From Algoriphagus ornithinivorans (GTDB lineage: Bacteria > Bacteroidota > Bacteroidia > Cytophagales > Cyclobacteriaceae), in contig NZ_FOVW01000009.1 in NCBI RefSeq assembly GCF_900115305.1, forward strand, positions 98,157 through 162,156: a stretch of DNA of 64,000 nt. The letters are read 5' to 3'. Positions 33,788-43,533 of the stretch are shown piece after piece. Each line of letters begins with the position of its first letter. Position 1 is the stretch's first letter. Position numbers and translations under genes: made by a program. Below the pieces are notes generated by a model. It was not told the DNA's origin and ran no database searches. It saw nothing but the letters and a program-made list of their open reading frames with translations.

Positions 33788-35272
33788 TTATCTAACTGTG
33801 TAACTCTGCATGAAGGGTTGTCCATTAGGCGCAACACCCTCGATTAGTAATCTTCCGCTATACTCTTCAAGATATTTTCCTACCGCTTTTGGGTCCTTGG
33901 CAGGTTCTCTATTGATTTGAGTAATCACAAACCCATCTCTCAGTCCCAAATCTCTTAAATACCCTCTGGATAAGGCTGATATTTTGATTCCAAACTGAAT
34001 TCCCAGCCTGTCTTTTTCAATTGTATTTACAGCCTCAAGTCTAGCTCCTAAAAGCTTTGAGCTGTAAAATTCTCTTTTGAGAACTCCAGTGCCTCCTTCC
34101 AGATTTTGAAGTGTTAGAGTACCTGTCTTTACTTCGCCATTCCTTATGAAGGTAACCGCCAGTTTATCCCCTGGATAATAATAGGAAAGTGCTTCTTCAA
34201 AGCTTCCCATTCCGGTGATAGGCTGATTGCCTAACTGAGTAATCACATCATTTCTCAGAAGTCCCGCTTGGTCTGCTGCACCCTGCTTCACTACATGAGT
34301 CACAATCACCCCGTCCAGTGATTTGATTTTCATTTCCTCAGCGAGTTCTGGCGTAATCTCTACCGCGTCAATTCCCGGAATTGCTTTTTGTACTTCTCCA
34401 TATTGGATCAGGTCATTGGCAACTTTCATGGCAATATCCACCGGAACAGCGAAGCCATATCCGGTATAAGAACCAGTGCGGGAAAGAATGGCAGTATTGA
34501 TGCCTACTAGCTCTCCTTCCACATTGACAAGTGCTCCTCCTGAGTTTCCTGGGTTAATTGGTGCATCTGTTTGAATAAAACTTTCCAATGGAAAATCTCC
34601 ACCAAGGATATTGATCTGCCTTTCCTTGGCTGAAACGATTCCTGCCGTGACCGTGGAGGTAAGGTTAAAAGGGTTCCCAACAGCAATTACCCATTCTCCA
34701 ATTTTGAGGTTTCGGGACGATCCTCTTTTGATAGCGGGAAGATTTTCTCCCTCTATTTTCAGAACAGCGATATCGGTATTTTTATCTGTTCCTACCAGTC
34801 TAGCTTGATAAGTTCTCTTCTTATGAACCACCTCAATGGTCTCTGCCCGATCAATTACGTGGTTATTGGTAACAATGTATCCGTCTTGGGAAATTATCAC
34901 TCCGGAGCCAGTACTTACCTGTTGGGTAGGACCAGTGCCGAAGAAATAATCAAACATGCTATATCTCCTTGGGTCACTTCCTGAAAAATTCTTGATGAAT
35001 ACTACTGACTCAGTACTGTTTTCAGATGCTGTTACAAAAGAAACCGGAGGATTAGTCTGGTAGCTTTGGACAGCTTGAGTATTGTTTCGAGAAGTAAATT
35101 GTGTTTGTTCTGTCAGTGGCTCTTTTTGGTCAAAATCATCCCTGCTTGGTTCTGATATTTCCAGAGAAGTCCAGAAAGCAGCTCCTGCCAGACCTGCCAG
35201 AAAGGAAATCCCGGTAGTTTTGAGAATATTTTCCATGCCTTTTCTTTTAACAATTTGACGTCCTTTTTCCAT
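33788..35272 (-). CDS. degQ: DegP/DegQ-type periplasmic serine protease
   Basis: 494 residues. A basic N-terminus and one hydrophobic anchor (about 17-35) put the protein in the periplasm. The trypsin-like domain holds the triad: His in TNNHVIDRA, Asp in NTDIAVLKIEG, Ser in NPGNSGGALVN. Two PDZ regions follow (AADQAGLLRNDVITQLG, and a second around YLRDLGLRDGFVITQI). It degrades misfolded envelope proteins. ATG at 35236 (MENILKTT), preceded by AAAAGG, is an alternative start. A paralogue is encoded at 50010. The DegQ rather than DegP name is a convention only. Confidence 0.9.
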   Translation of the reverse strand: MEKGRQIVKRKGMENILKTTGISFLAGLAGAAFWTSLEISEPSRDDFDQKEPLTEQTQFTSRNNTQAVQSYQTNPPVSFVTASENSTESVVFIKNFSGSDPRRYSMFDYFFGTGPTQQVSTGSGVIISQDGYIVTNNHVIDRAETIEVVHKKRTYQARLVGTDKNTDIAVLKIEGENLPAIKRGSSRNLKIGEWVIAVGNPFNLTSTVTAGIVSAKERQINILGGDFPLESFIQTDAPINPGNSGGALVNVEGELVGINTAILSRTGSYTGYGFAVPVDIAMKVANDLIQYGEVQKAIPGIDAVEITPELAEEMKIKSLDGVIVTHVVKQGAADQAGLLRNDVITQLGNQPITGMGSFEEALSYYYPGDKLAVTFIRNGEVKTGTLTLQNLEGGTGVLKREFYSSKLLGARLEAVNTIEKDRLGIQFGIKISALSRGYLRDLGLRDGFVITQINREPAKDPKAVGKYLEEYSGRLLIEGVAPNGQPFMQSYTVR

Positions 35273-35443
35273 TTAGGGTAAGAATATTCACATCTTTTAA
35301 GATGGAAATCCCTCAAAAATTTTTCCATTGATTAAAAACTGACGATTTGTACAAGGAAAAGTCTAGGCATCTTGTAATTTTGTCAGCCTATGGATTAAAC
35401 CTTCCCAAATTTAGAAGGTTGTTTTCCTCAAAAGTAAAACTGA

Positions 35444-36610
35444 ATGAAAGAAGCGAAGCGCGTAGCCATCCTGGGTAGCACCGGCAGTATTGGTACACAA
35501 ACCCTGGAGGTGATTCGTCAGCATCCCGAGGACTTTGTCGTCGAGGTTCTAACTGCCCAGAATAATTGTGATTTATTGATTACCCAAGCATTGGAGTTTA
35601 TGCCTAATGCTGTGGTAATCGGCAATGAGTTGAATTATCAGAAAGTGAAGGAAGCACTTCTTCCTCATGATATTAAAGTTTTTGCCGGCCAGAAAGCCAT
35701 TGCCCAAGTCGTGGAAATGGAGACCATTGATGTGGTGCTTACCGCTTTGGTAGGTTATTCCGGGCTAATCCCTACTGTTAATGCCATTAAGGCTGGAAAG
35801 CAAATAGCTTTAGCCAATAAGGAAACTTTGGTGGTGGCGGGAGAAATTATCACCCAACTAGCCAAAGAAAATGGGGTCAATATATATCCTGTAGATTCAG
35901 AGCATTCGGCGATTTTCCAATGTTTGGTAGGGGAATTTCATAATCCTATAGAAAAAATCATTCTTACAGCTTCAGGAGGTCCTTTCAGAGGCAAAGACAG
36001 GGCTTTTTTAGAAACTGTCACGAAGGCTCAGGCTTTGAAGCATCCAAATTGGGACATGGGAGCGAAAATCACCATTGATTCAGCTTCTTTGATGAATAAG
36101 GGCTTGGAGGTGATCGAGGCAAAATGGCTTTTTGGGATTCAGACCGAGCAAATTGAGGTGGTTGTCCATCCTCAAAGCATTGTTCATTCTTTGATTCAAT
36201 TTGAAGACGGATCTATCAAGGCACAACTTGGTTTGCCTGATATGCGTATTCCCATTCAGTTTGCTTTGAGCTATCCTCACAGATTGAAAAGTGATTTTGA
36301 AAGATTTGACTTCCTAAAGTATCCTAATTTGACTTTCGAGCAACCTGATTTAAAGACCTTCAGGAACTTACAGTTGGCTTTTGATGCTTTAGCTAAGGGA
36401 GGAAATGCTCCATGTATTCTCAACGCGGCAAATGAAATTGCTGTGGCAGCATTTCTTCAGGATGAAGTAGGATTCTTGGAGATGTCGGACTTGATAGCAG
36501 AAACTTTGGAAAAAGCTCATTTCATATCTCACCCGAGCCTGGAAGATTATGTGGATACGGATCAGCAGGCAAGAGAAATTACAGAAACATTAATTAAGCG
36601 TAAAGTATAA
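35444..36610 (+). CDS. dxr: 1-deoxy-D-xylulose-5-phosphate reductoisomerase
   Basis: 388 residues, the normal family length. The NADPH-binding LGSTGSIGTQTLEVI lies near the N-terminus, VDSEHSAIFQCL is in the metal and substrate site, and SGGPFRG, MGAKITIDSASLMNKGLEVIEA and HPQSIVHSLIQFEDGS follow. It catalyses the first committed step of the MEP isoprenoid pathway in the cytoplasm. Its last base overlaps the start of rseP (TAATG), a pairing often seen in bacteria, suggesting translational coupling. Confidence 0.97.
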   Translation: MKEAKRVAILGSTGSIGTQTLEVIRQHPEDFVVEVLTAQNNCDLLITQALEFMPNAVVIGNELNYQKVKEALLPHDIKVFAGQKAIAQVVEMETIDVVLTALVGYSGLIPTVNAIKAGKQIALANKETLVVAGEIITQLAKENGVNIYPVDSEHSAIFQCLVGEFHNPIEKIILTASGGPFRGKDRAFLETVTKAQALKHPNWDMGAKITIDSASLMNKGLEVIEAKWLFGIQTEQIEVVVHPQSIVHSLIQFEDGSIKAQLGLPDMRIPIQFALSYPHRLKSDFERFDFLKYPNLTFEQPDLKTFRNLQLAFDALAKGGNAPCILNAANEIAVAAFLQDEVGFLEMSDLIAETLEKAHFISHPSLEDYVDTDQQAREITETLIKRKV

Positions 36611-37923
36611 TGGATACATTGATTATGGTGGGCCAATTGCTGCTGGGATTGTCAATCTTGGTAGGCTTACACGAATTGGGTCACTTATTGACTGCCAAAA
36701 TGTTTGGCATGAGAGTAGAAAAATTTTCTATTGGGTTTCCTCCGAAAATTGCAGGATTCCAATGGGGTGAAACTGAATATTCAATAGGAGCAATTCCTTT
36801 GGGTGGTTTTGTGAAAATATCCGGAATGGTGGATGAATCCATGGATACTGCCCAACTTTCCTCAGAGCCACAACCTTGGGAATTTAGAGCAAAGCCGGCT
36901 TGGCAAAGACTGATTGTGATGTTGGGCGGGATTATCGTCAATGTGATCACAGGTATAGTCATTTTTGTTTTCCTGGTTTATAATAATGGGGAAACCTATT
37001 TTTCCAGAGATCAAGTTGTTGAAAATGGAATCGTAGCTTATGAATATGCAGAGGCAATTGGTTTGCAAACAGGAGATAAAATTCTGGATGTGAATGGGCA
37101 ACCTTATCAAAGCATCAATGATTTAAGCAGTGGAAATGTTCTATTGAGCGAAAACGGTTTTTACACTGTTGAGCGAAATGGCGAACAGGTCCGGGTTGAT
37201 ATTCCTAAGGGTTTTATAAATACTTTCAATAATGAAGATGCATTTAGCAAGTTCATTTCAGTAAGGTTTCCATTTGAAGTTGGGATGATCGAGCCTGGAA
37301 GTGGAGCTGAAGCTGCGGGCTTGAAAGAAGGAGATAAAATTCTTGCTGTAAATGGTGAGTCAATTCAGTATTTCGACGAAATGCAGCTTGCCTTGCAAAA
37401 TCTGAAAAATGATACTGCTCAATTTGTAGTTCAATCTGAGTCAGCTACAGATACCATGGCAATAGCTGTATCGGACGATGCGCGAATTGGCATTGCAGTC
37501 AATCCATTGCTAGAGCCTGTAAGCAGAAAGTTTGGCTTTGGAGAATCATTAGCAAAAGGAACAGAAAGAGCATTTGGAGTAGTAATCTTGAATGCCCGAG
37601 CACTTGGTAAAATGTTTACCGGTGAGGTTTCTGCAAAGAATGTCAGTGGTCCGATCGGAATGGCTAAAATTTATGGAGATAAATGGGACTGGACTAAATT
37701 CTGGAGTATTACGGGTTTGATATCCATGATCTTGGCATTTATGAACCTTCTGCCTATTCCTGCTTTGGATGGTGGCCATGTAATGTTCTTACTTTACGAA
37801 ATGGTTTCCGGTAGAGCTCCATCCGATAAGTTTTTGGAAAATGCACAGAAGGTAGGAATGGTAATTCTGCTAGCGCTGATGGTATTTGCCATAGGGAATG
37901 ATATATTGAAGTTCTTCATTTAA
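36610..37923 (+). CDS. rseP: RIP (site-2) zinc metalloprotease RseP
   Basis: 437 residues. The zinc site HELGH is at 21-25 in the first membrane helix, and a family LPIPALDGGH with the third zinc ligand Asp is in a late helix. Between them are two PDZ-like regions (IGLQTGDKILDVNGQPY and AAGLKEGDKILAVNGES). It cuts transmembrane substrates such as anti-sigma factors within the inner membrane and may clear signal-peptide remnants. It is coupled to dxr by a one-base overlap. No anti-sigma substrate gene is adjacent. Confidence 0.94.
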   Translation: MDTLIMVGQLLLGLSILVGLHELGHLLTAKMFGMRVEKFSIGFPPKIAGFQWGETEYSIGAIPLGGFVKISGMVDESMDTAQLSSEPQPWEFRAKPAWQRLIVMLGGIIVNVITGIVIFVFLVYNNGETYFSRDQVVENGIVAYEYAEAIGLQTGDKILDVNGQPYQSINDLSSGNVLLSENGFYTVERNGEQVRVDIPKGFINTFNNEDAFSKFISVRFPFEVGMIEPGSGAEAAGLKEGDKILAVNGESIQYFDEMQLALQNLKNDTAQFVVQSESATDTMAIAVSDDARIGIAVNPLLEPVSRKFGFGESLAKGTERAFGVVILNARALGKMFTGEVSAKNVSGPIGMAKIYGDKWDWTKFWSITGLISMILAFMNLLPIPALDGGHVMFLLYEMVSGRAPSDKFLENAQKVGMVILLALMVFAIGNDILKFFI

Positions 37924-37949
37924 GAAGAGTTTATTTTCTGATTCTAAAG

Positions 37950-37976
37950 AGGCTGGGTTTTTACCAGCCTTTTTTT
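37950..37976 (+). terminator. terminator after rseP
   Basis: AGGCTGG (37950-37956), a 7-nt loop, CCAGCCT (37964-37970), followed by TTTTTT. It ends the dxr-rseP operon. Confidence 0.9.
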
Positions 37977-38154
37977 GTTGAGGTTAAAGAGGTACTTCAA
38001 TTTTTTTGGCAGGATAGTGATAGGATGTTGATTTCTACCTTACAGGGAGCTTTTTTTAAAAATACTATCTGATAATCAGCTCTTTAAATCTTTTTGAACT
38101 TAATCTTTTTGAAATGAATTTTTAAAGTTATTAGTTTATACAAATTTTTAATTC

Positions 38155-39360
38155 ATGGTAAAATATCTACTAATTGTTCTTGGCTTTTTTTTGAGTCTAC
38201 AACAATCGAACGGTCAAAATTCCCAAGTAAAAGTATTTGTAAACGGTGCTAATCAAAATTATTCCTTAGCTCCCCAGGGACTGGCAAGTGCCTATAAAGT
38301 TCTAAAAGTAATTACTCCGGAAGGGATTGTTTCTTTTTCCCCAACTGAAATTGATGGGTTTGAATTTGAAAATGGAAAAAAATACAGCTCCCTGAAAGAG
38401 CGAAATTCAGGTGCCAAACAATTTTTTCAGGTTCTGATAGAAGGAGCTGTTTCTTTAGGTTATTATGAATCAAATTATTATTTAATGTTTGATGAGGAGG
38501 CAGTTTTGCTCAGGGAGGATAACAGACTGGCGAGAATGGAACAATCAAGAAGAGAAAAAAGAAAATCCTATTTAGGAGTCTTGCATGTTGCTCTTAGGGG
38601 ATGTACACCTGATTTTATTGATAAAATAAATAGTACCTCTCTTTCTTATCCTTCTCTTGAAAAATTGTTGGTCTCCTATCATCATTGCAGCGGTAAGAAT
38701 TACGAAATAATCGGGGAAAAAGAGAAGTATGTAGATTTCGGGGTTTCCGTAGCTTTTGGAGTCAGCAGCTTTTCGGATAATATGATTTCAAATGGAACTG
38801 GCGATCAAAGATTTGCTTTTAGGCCAGAAGTGCTTTTAACCATGGATTTCAATAAGCTTTCTCCTAGAATGCGAGCTGAAGTGGGTGTAGGATTTTTTTC
38901 AGTAAGGGATAGTTGGATTCACGCTCCGGAGTTAAACCCAGGAGGGCAAAGGGAGCGTTATGAAGAAGAGTTTAGAATCAGAAATATTCAAATTCCGGGA
39001 TATTTAACCTACCGACTGATTCAAAGACCGAAACAGGACTTGTATTTTGGACTTGGACTAAGTATGAATTTCCTAAAGAAAGAAATGATTTCAGAAGCTT
39101 CAGAATATGAATTTATGCAAGATTGGGAGCCATACAGGGTTATCACGAGGCCCAGAGATCCTGTCTTACTCGTCTTAGATCCCATTCGATTTGGAGGAAT
39201 AGTGAAACTGGGGTTTTCTAAACAAATCAACCAAAAATGGTCTTTTTTTGAACTTCATTATGAGTCTCTTCCAAAGATAGGCACCTTGGACTTCGAAGCT
39301 TCAGACGTTAGAAAATATTCAATGAGAGGTTTTTCAGGCAAGGTAGGATTAAGATTTTAA
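38155..39360 (+). CDS. outer-membrane beta-barrel protein, unknown (copy 1 of paralogous pair)
   Basis: 401 residues with a signal peptide ending near SNGQ (residue 21). The N-terminal half has a beta-rich region with ISFSPTEIDGFEFENGKKYSS and a Tyr-rich GYYESNYYLMFDEEAVLLRED block, then a short helical part with a Cys (about 146 in RGCTPDF) and HHCSG. The C-terminal half (about 195-401) reads as amphipathic strands ending in VGLRF, a small outer-membrane barrel. The gene at 39591 is a divergent paralogue with the same order of elements. No characterised family recognised. It is the first of three same-strand genes. Confidence 0.75.
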   Translation: MVKYLLIVLGFFLSLQQSNGQNSQVKVFVNGANQNYSLAPQGLASAYKVLKVITPEGIVSFSPTEIDGFEFENGKKYSSLKERNSGAKQFFQVLIEGAVSLGYYESNYYLMFDEEAVLLREDNRLARMEQSRREKRKSYLGVLHVALRGCTPDFIDKINSTSLSYPSLEKLLVSYHHCSGKNYEIIGEKEKYVDFGVSVAFGVSSFSDNMISNGTGDQRFAFRPEVLLTMDFNKLSPRMRAEVGVGFFSVRDSWIHAPELNPGGQRERYEEEFRIRNIQIPGYLTYRLIQRPKQDLYFGLGLSMNFLKKEMISEASEYEFMQDWEPYRVITRPRDPVLLVLDPIRFGGIVKLGFSKQINQKWSFFELHYESLPKIGTLDFEASDVRKYSMRGFSGKVGLRF

Positions 39361-39590
39361 TTGAATTTTTTACCTAAGTTTTGAATTTTCTTTTGAATCA
39401 ATTAAACTTCGGAAATAAAGCCTTTAGTTTAATTTTGATAGAGTTCACTAGTAAAAATTTTTAGAGGCTCAGTAGAGATTTCCAAAGTCGCAGATATTTT
39501 AAGTTTTTGATTTTAAAAGATTTTCGATTCAGGTTTTTTTACCCAGGGAAATTAGGACTTTCTTAAACAATTTATGAGTCATCAGTTTAT

Positions 39591-40865
39591 ATGCGTTTTC
39601 AAATTTACCTAAGGCTTGTAATCCCAGCCTATTTACTAGGGTTGATTCATTTTTCAGCACTGGGTCAGTCAATTACATATGAGGATCTGAAATCTTTCAA
39701 TTCTAATCAAGAAAAAAACCAAGAATTCATCATACTCAATAACCTGGTGAAGAAAGAGGGAAAAATTATTAGAAACTTTGACTCCAATAAATATGAAGAG
39801 ATTGTATTTGAAAATGCTGAGGGTTTGAGATCTAGCTTTGATGCCAATCAGATAAAAGGATTTCAACTTTCAAATGGAAGAGTTTTTGAAAGTGTACTAA
39901 TCCCAGGATCTTCTAAAAGGCAATTTTTACAAAGGCTATTTTCAGGTCAATTAATGAGTCTATATTCTTTCGGAGATAAATACTATGTTTTTAATGGATT
40001 AGAAATTTACGAGTTAAGATCAGTTTATGATGAGACTAAGGATATTTCCATTAAAAATCCAAGCAAATATGTGCCTTACTTATATTTATTCTCTACCCTG
40101 ATGGCTGGGAAGTGTTTTGGTCAAGTATCTCCTATTTTACAGAAAACAAAGCTTACAGAAAACGATTTAGTCATTTTACTGGAAAAATTCCATAAATGTG
40201 AGAACTCAGAATACATCACCCACATAGCAAAAATCCCGGCTTTTAAATTAGCGTCCCAAGTAAAATTTGGAGTAAATAGGTCAGGACTAAGGTCAATTCA
40301 AAAAGAGGAAGGAAGAAAAGATAGGCTTCAGTTTTTGAGTGGTTACCAAGCTAGCTATAGCTTATTGTTAGAGGAGTTTAGGAGTCTTCCAAGATTCAAC
40401 TTCCAGATTTCATTTCAAGCAGAAAGGTCCACACAAGAATTAAGGTCGGACTTGGATCATCCAATAGGATTTTTTAAAGGGCAAGAGAAGTTTCAACTTC
40501 AGACATTATCAATACCCTTAAGTTTCAATTATGAGGTGTTGAAAAGGCCCAATCAGCAAGTTTACATGGGTATGGGTATCGGTTTTGCTTTTTCTAAATT
40601 GACCAGCGATTTTGGGATAATAGAAGTTGATTGGACTAACCAGGATTATCTTTCATTAGTTGAAAAAAGCTTTCTGAATGTGCAAGAAAACAGTGTTTTT
40701 TCTCTCACCCAAATTGGATTTAAAAGGAAAGTAAGTCAAAAATTATGGATCCTTTCTGAGCTCCAATTAAGATATCTGCCTAACTATTACTCTTCTACCT
40801 TAAACCAATTTGAAAGTACTTACCACAGGCTTGATACGAGTTTACACTTTGGAATCCAGTTTTGA
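39591..40865 (+). CDS. outer-membrane beta-barrel protein, unknown (copy 2 of paralogous pair)
   Basis: 424 residues with a signal peptide ending near ALGQ (residue 26). It has the same layout as the 38155 product: ANQIKGFQLSNGRVFES, KRQFLQRLFSGQLMSLYSFGDKYYVFNG, a Cys-containing stretch (GKCFGQV, KFHKCEN), then barrel strands such as QVYMGMGIGFAFSKL and a final SLHFGIQF. Sequence identity between the two is low but collinear, so this is an old duplication. It is followed 2 bp after its stop by a surface lipoprotein gene, suggesting a barrel-plus-lipoprotein pair. The upstream gap (39361-39590) is AT-rich and holds no gene. Confidence 0.75.
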   Translation: MRFQIYLRLVIPAYLLGLIHFSALGQSITYEDLKSFNSNQEKNQEFIILNNLVKKEGKIIRNFDSNKYEEIVFENAEGLRSSFDANQIKGFQLSNGRVFESVLIPGSSKRQFLQRLFSGQLMSLYSFGDKYYVFNGLEIYELRSVYDETKDISIKNPSKYVPYLYLFSTLMAGKCFGQVSPILQKTKLTENDLVILLEKFHKCENSEYITHIAKIPAFKLASQVKFGVNRSGLRSIQKEEGRKDRLQFLSGYQASYSLLLEEFRSLPRFNFQISFQAERSTQELRSDLDHPIGFFKGQEKFQLQTLSIPLSFNYEVLKRPNQQVYMGMGIGFAFSKLTSDFGIIEVDWTNQDYLSLVEKSFLNVQENSVFSLTQIGFKRKVSQKLWILSELQLRYLPNYYSSTLNQFESTYHRLDTSLHFGIQF

Positions 40866-40867
40866 TT

Positions 40868-42874
40868 ATGAGAATTATTCATTTTCCCCTCCTCCTCATT
40901 GCTTTTATTGTCTTTTCATGTGAAAATGAGAGTCTTTCTCCTCGTATTAATCCCCAATTTGGTATAGCACTTATACAGGAGGTATCCGCCTCAGGGGTAC
41001 AATTTGGTGCAACTATTTATGAGTTTGGCTCGGAGCCAATCATTGAATATGGTTTCGTTTTCTCTCCTTTAGGAGATCCTAAACTTCACAATGCCGATTT
41101 TGTAAGGGGAACAGGTACCCCAGAACGTTATTTTGAGCTTGAGGCAAACAGTAGTTTGGAAAAAGGTCGCACTTATTTCGTAGCGGCCTATCTAAAAACT
41201 GAAAATGCTACTCTGTATTCTAAAGAAGTTTCATTTCAAAGTCAAGGCTCAGAGGGTTTTTTAGTAGAATCCGTGGAGTGGCCCTTGTTATTCAAAGGAG
41301 TAGAGGAAAGAGTAAGAATAAAGGGAGAAAAATTTAGCTCTATCAAGTCAAATTATTCCGCAGAAATTAACGGAATAAAGATGGATGTAGAACTGATTGA
41401 CTCCGAAAATTTTGAAATAATTATCCCGGAGGATTTTCATCTCAGGATAGAAGGGCAAAATGTTCCAACTGCGATGAAAGTTAGAATTGCAGGAAAAGAA
41501 TTTTTTGGGGTATATAATTCTCGATTTGTTGAACCCTCATTTGATCAAGCTGAATTAAAGTCACTTACCTTTACTGATACTTTTCAAATAGAAGGACAAA
41601 ATCTTTTGTTTGCTCCAATAGAATTAACAGTCGATGGGGTTCCAAGAGATATTATCTCAATTGACTCGGAAAAGTTGACCTTTCAGGCATTCAATGTTTC
41701 CAATCCTCCGGCAAATTCAACTAAGAGTCCGGTAATTTCAATGAAAGCCAGAGGGTTATCGTATGAGCTAGGTAAGCTATATACATTAAAGGCTCCAGAG
41801 ATAGACAATACTTCAGTTCGACTTTCAAAATCTTCGAGGCTGGTTCTAAATGGAAGAAACTTCATCCCATCCGTTGTAAACTTCAATAATTTGATCGATC
41901 AATACGGCGAAAAATTTGGCGACTTGATAGGAGCAAGTCCTAACCAAGTCCAGTATGGAATAAGTTTAATTCCCAACAGGAAATTAAATTTAAAAATTAA
42001 AAATTTTGACCTGTATTCCAATCCGGTTTCTGTCGAAATTACTGATCCCCTAATTCCATTGAGAAAAGGTCCTAAGGAAATCTCAAATTTTTCCCAAAAG
42101 GGGATAGTAATTAGTGATATGGGATATTATATCAATAATACAGGATTGTATGAGTTAGGCTTCGAGTATCCTTTTGCATCTAAAAAGGTTGGAGATGTCC
42201 CATTTCCTGAAAATTATTTCTTTGAAAAAATTGACGATAAAATTTTAATCGGTGGAGGCGCCTTCTCCCCGCTTACAATAAGAAAAGAGATTTATTTGTT
42301 TGATCCAAAAACGAAACAACTAGAGCAACTTTCAGAGCTTCCAGAAGGTCTTTTAGGATTTAATGTAGTATACAAGGTTGATAATAAGTTATTTTTTGAA
42401 AGAGGGGTTCGATTTGAAGGGAGTGGCCAAAGGACTACCCAAGAAAATTGGGTCTTAGATCTAAGCTCGAGTTCATGGACGAGACTATCCGATTCAAGCT
42501 GGGGTTTGAATTCAATTGTTAGGTATTTCAATCACAAAAATCAGCTTTACAGTCTTCTTCCTGATGTTCAAAGAGGAATAATTACGTTGGGTAAGAAAAA
42601 TTTTGTCACGCAAGAATGGGAAATTGTGAGGGAGAATATTGGATTAAGAAGTGGGGCTTTTATTCATCAGCCAGTTCAAATAGGTGATTTTTCTTATTTC
42701 ATTGATGAAGGAGGAATTGATAGATTGGATTTAAGATCAGGAGAGGTGGATTATTTTCAGGTTAATACTGGAAACCGGCTTAATTCATCTTCCTCCTTTA
42801 ATCTGGATGAAAAGGCATTTCTAGGAGTTGATTTTTACTTGTATGAATTTGATCCAGCCTATTTGAATAAGTAA
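40868..42874 (+). CDS. surface lipoprotein with IPT/TIG and kelch-like repeats
   Basis: 668 residues from ATG 40868 (a TTG two codons earlier is in frame). The lipobox VFSC is followed by a fibronectin/DUF-like strand region, then IPT/TIG-type immunoglobulin repeats with LLFKGVEERVRIKGEKFSS and FTDTFQIEGQNLLF. The C-terminal third is kelch-like: EIYLFDPKTKQLEQLSELPEG, NWVLDLSSSSWTRL, KNQLYSLLPDVQRG. It is probably displayed on the outer membrane next to the barrel encoded upstream. The ligand is unknown. A decayed paralogue lies about 200 bp downstream. Confidence 0.8.
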   Translation: MRIIHFPLLLIAFIVFSCENESLSPRINPQFGIALIQEVSASGVQFGATIYEFGSEPIIEYGFVFSPLGDPKLHNADFVRGTGTPERYFELEANSSLEKGRTYFVAAYLKTENATLYSKEVSFQSQGSEGFLVESVEWPLLFKGVEERVRIKGEKFSSIKSNYSAEINGIKMDVELIDSENFEIIIPEDFHLRIEGQNVPTAMKVRIAGKEFFGVYNSRFVEPSFDQAELKSLTFTDTFQIEGQNLLFAPIELTVDGVPRDIISIDSEKLTFQAFNVSNPPANSTKSPVISMKARGLSYELGKLYTLKAPEIDNTSVRLSKSSRLVLNGRNFIPSVVNFNNLIDQYGEKFGDLIGASPNQVQYGISLIPNRKLNLKIKNFDLYSNPVSVEITDPLIPLRKGPKEISNFSQKGIVISDMGYYINNTGLYELGFEYPFASKKVGDVPFPENYFFEKIDDKILIGGGAFSPLTIRKEIYLFDPKTKQLEQLSELPEGLLGFNVVYKVDNKLFFERGVRFEGSGQRTTQENWVLDLSSSSWTRLSDSSWGLNSIVRYFNHKNQLYSLLPDVQRGIITLGKKNFVTQEWEIVRENIGLRSGAFIHQPVQIGDFSYFIDEGGIDRLDLRSGEVDYFQVNTGNRLNSSSSFNLDEKAFLGVDFYLYEFDPAYLNK

Positions 42875-43084
42875 TAACAAGATTATCCTCAATCATGGAA
42901 ATAGTGCTATCTTCTTTGCTAAGCTTAATAGGCGCTTCGAATTTGCTTAGAGCATGCATCCGAAGAATTCTGTAACAGGAAAAGTGGGAATACGGGAGAT
43001 TCTGGATTCTGAACCTTTGCGCTAATAATCGAAGACTGGGTTGGTACCTATCAGGTCCTCGTCTTTTTTTAGGTATCAGAATGA
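42875..43084 (+). other. intergenic region, no intact gene
   Basis: No open frame of note. A weak terminator-like element is present: GAAGAC (43031-43036) can pair with GTCTTT (43061-43066), followed by a run of T to 43070. The region may be eroded coding DNA belonging to the remnant that follows. Confidence 0.35.
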
Positions 43085-43369
43085 ACTTCGCTCCTTTGGA
43101 AGTATTATTTTAAAATCAATTACCTATTTAGGCTCATTAGATGGAGCGACAATTTAGAACCCACTCTCTCGAAAAGTTTCAATACCCTACCTACAGACAG
43201 CAAGGTAGTAGTAATCGGTGAAAGACTTTATTTTGCACAAAATAATCGATTGGTCGAATTTAACATGACTGATTTGGTTGAAAAAAAAGAAAAATACATT
43301 CAAGGGCTGTTAGGTCAGTCTTTGTTTCTGAGAGCGGATAAATTATTTTTCACAGGCGAAGGGGACTGA
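43085..43369 (+). pseudogene. remnant of a kelch-like lipoprotein gene
   Basis: This frame is open for 94 codons without an ATG near its start and ends at TGA 43367-43369. Its translation resembles the kelch part of the preceding lipoprotein: GLLGQSLFLRADKLFFTGEG corresponds to GLLGFNVVYKVDNKLFFERG there, and RLYFAQNNRLVEFNMTDL to IYLFDPKTKQLEQL. No signal peptide, IPT part or C-terminus remains. It is best read as a decayed copy of the 40868 gene left after duplication or recombination. A spurious internal Met gives only a short ORF. Confidence 0.6.
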
Positions 43370-43507
43370 CCGTTCTTATATAGGAATGATGTTGAGTTTA
43401 TAAACTAAGCACTGACAATCTGACCCCTTCATTCTTTGGCACAGGCATTGAACTTTAAGCGAGTACCTTCGTACATTGGAGGTCTAACTTAAACCAAGTC
43501 AAAAAAC

Positions 43508-43522
43508 GACAGTTTAACTGTC
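43508..43522. promoter_or_regulatory. palindrome in the lon leader, candidate operator
   Basis: GACAGTT (43508-43514), T, AACTGTC (43516-43522) is a perfect 15-bp palindrome ending 11 nt before the lon ATG. A possible promoter lies upstream: TTG (43448-43450), 21 nt, TACATTGG (43472-43479, one mismatch to TAnnTTTG). Confidence 0.45.
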
Positions 43523-43533
43523 AAAATGTCTAT

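Noticed and set aside
42960..43070. RNA gene in the gap after the kelch lipoprotein
   Set aside because: Only one weak stem is visible and the neighbouring sequence looks like decayed coding DNA.
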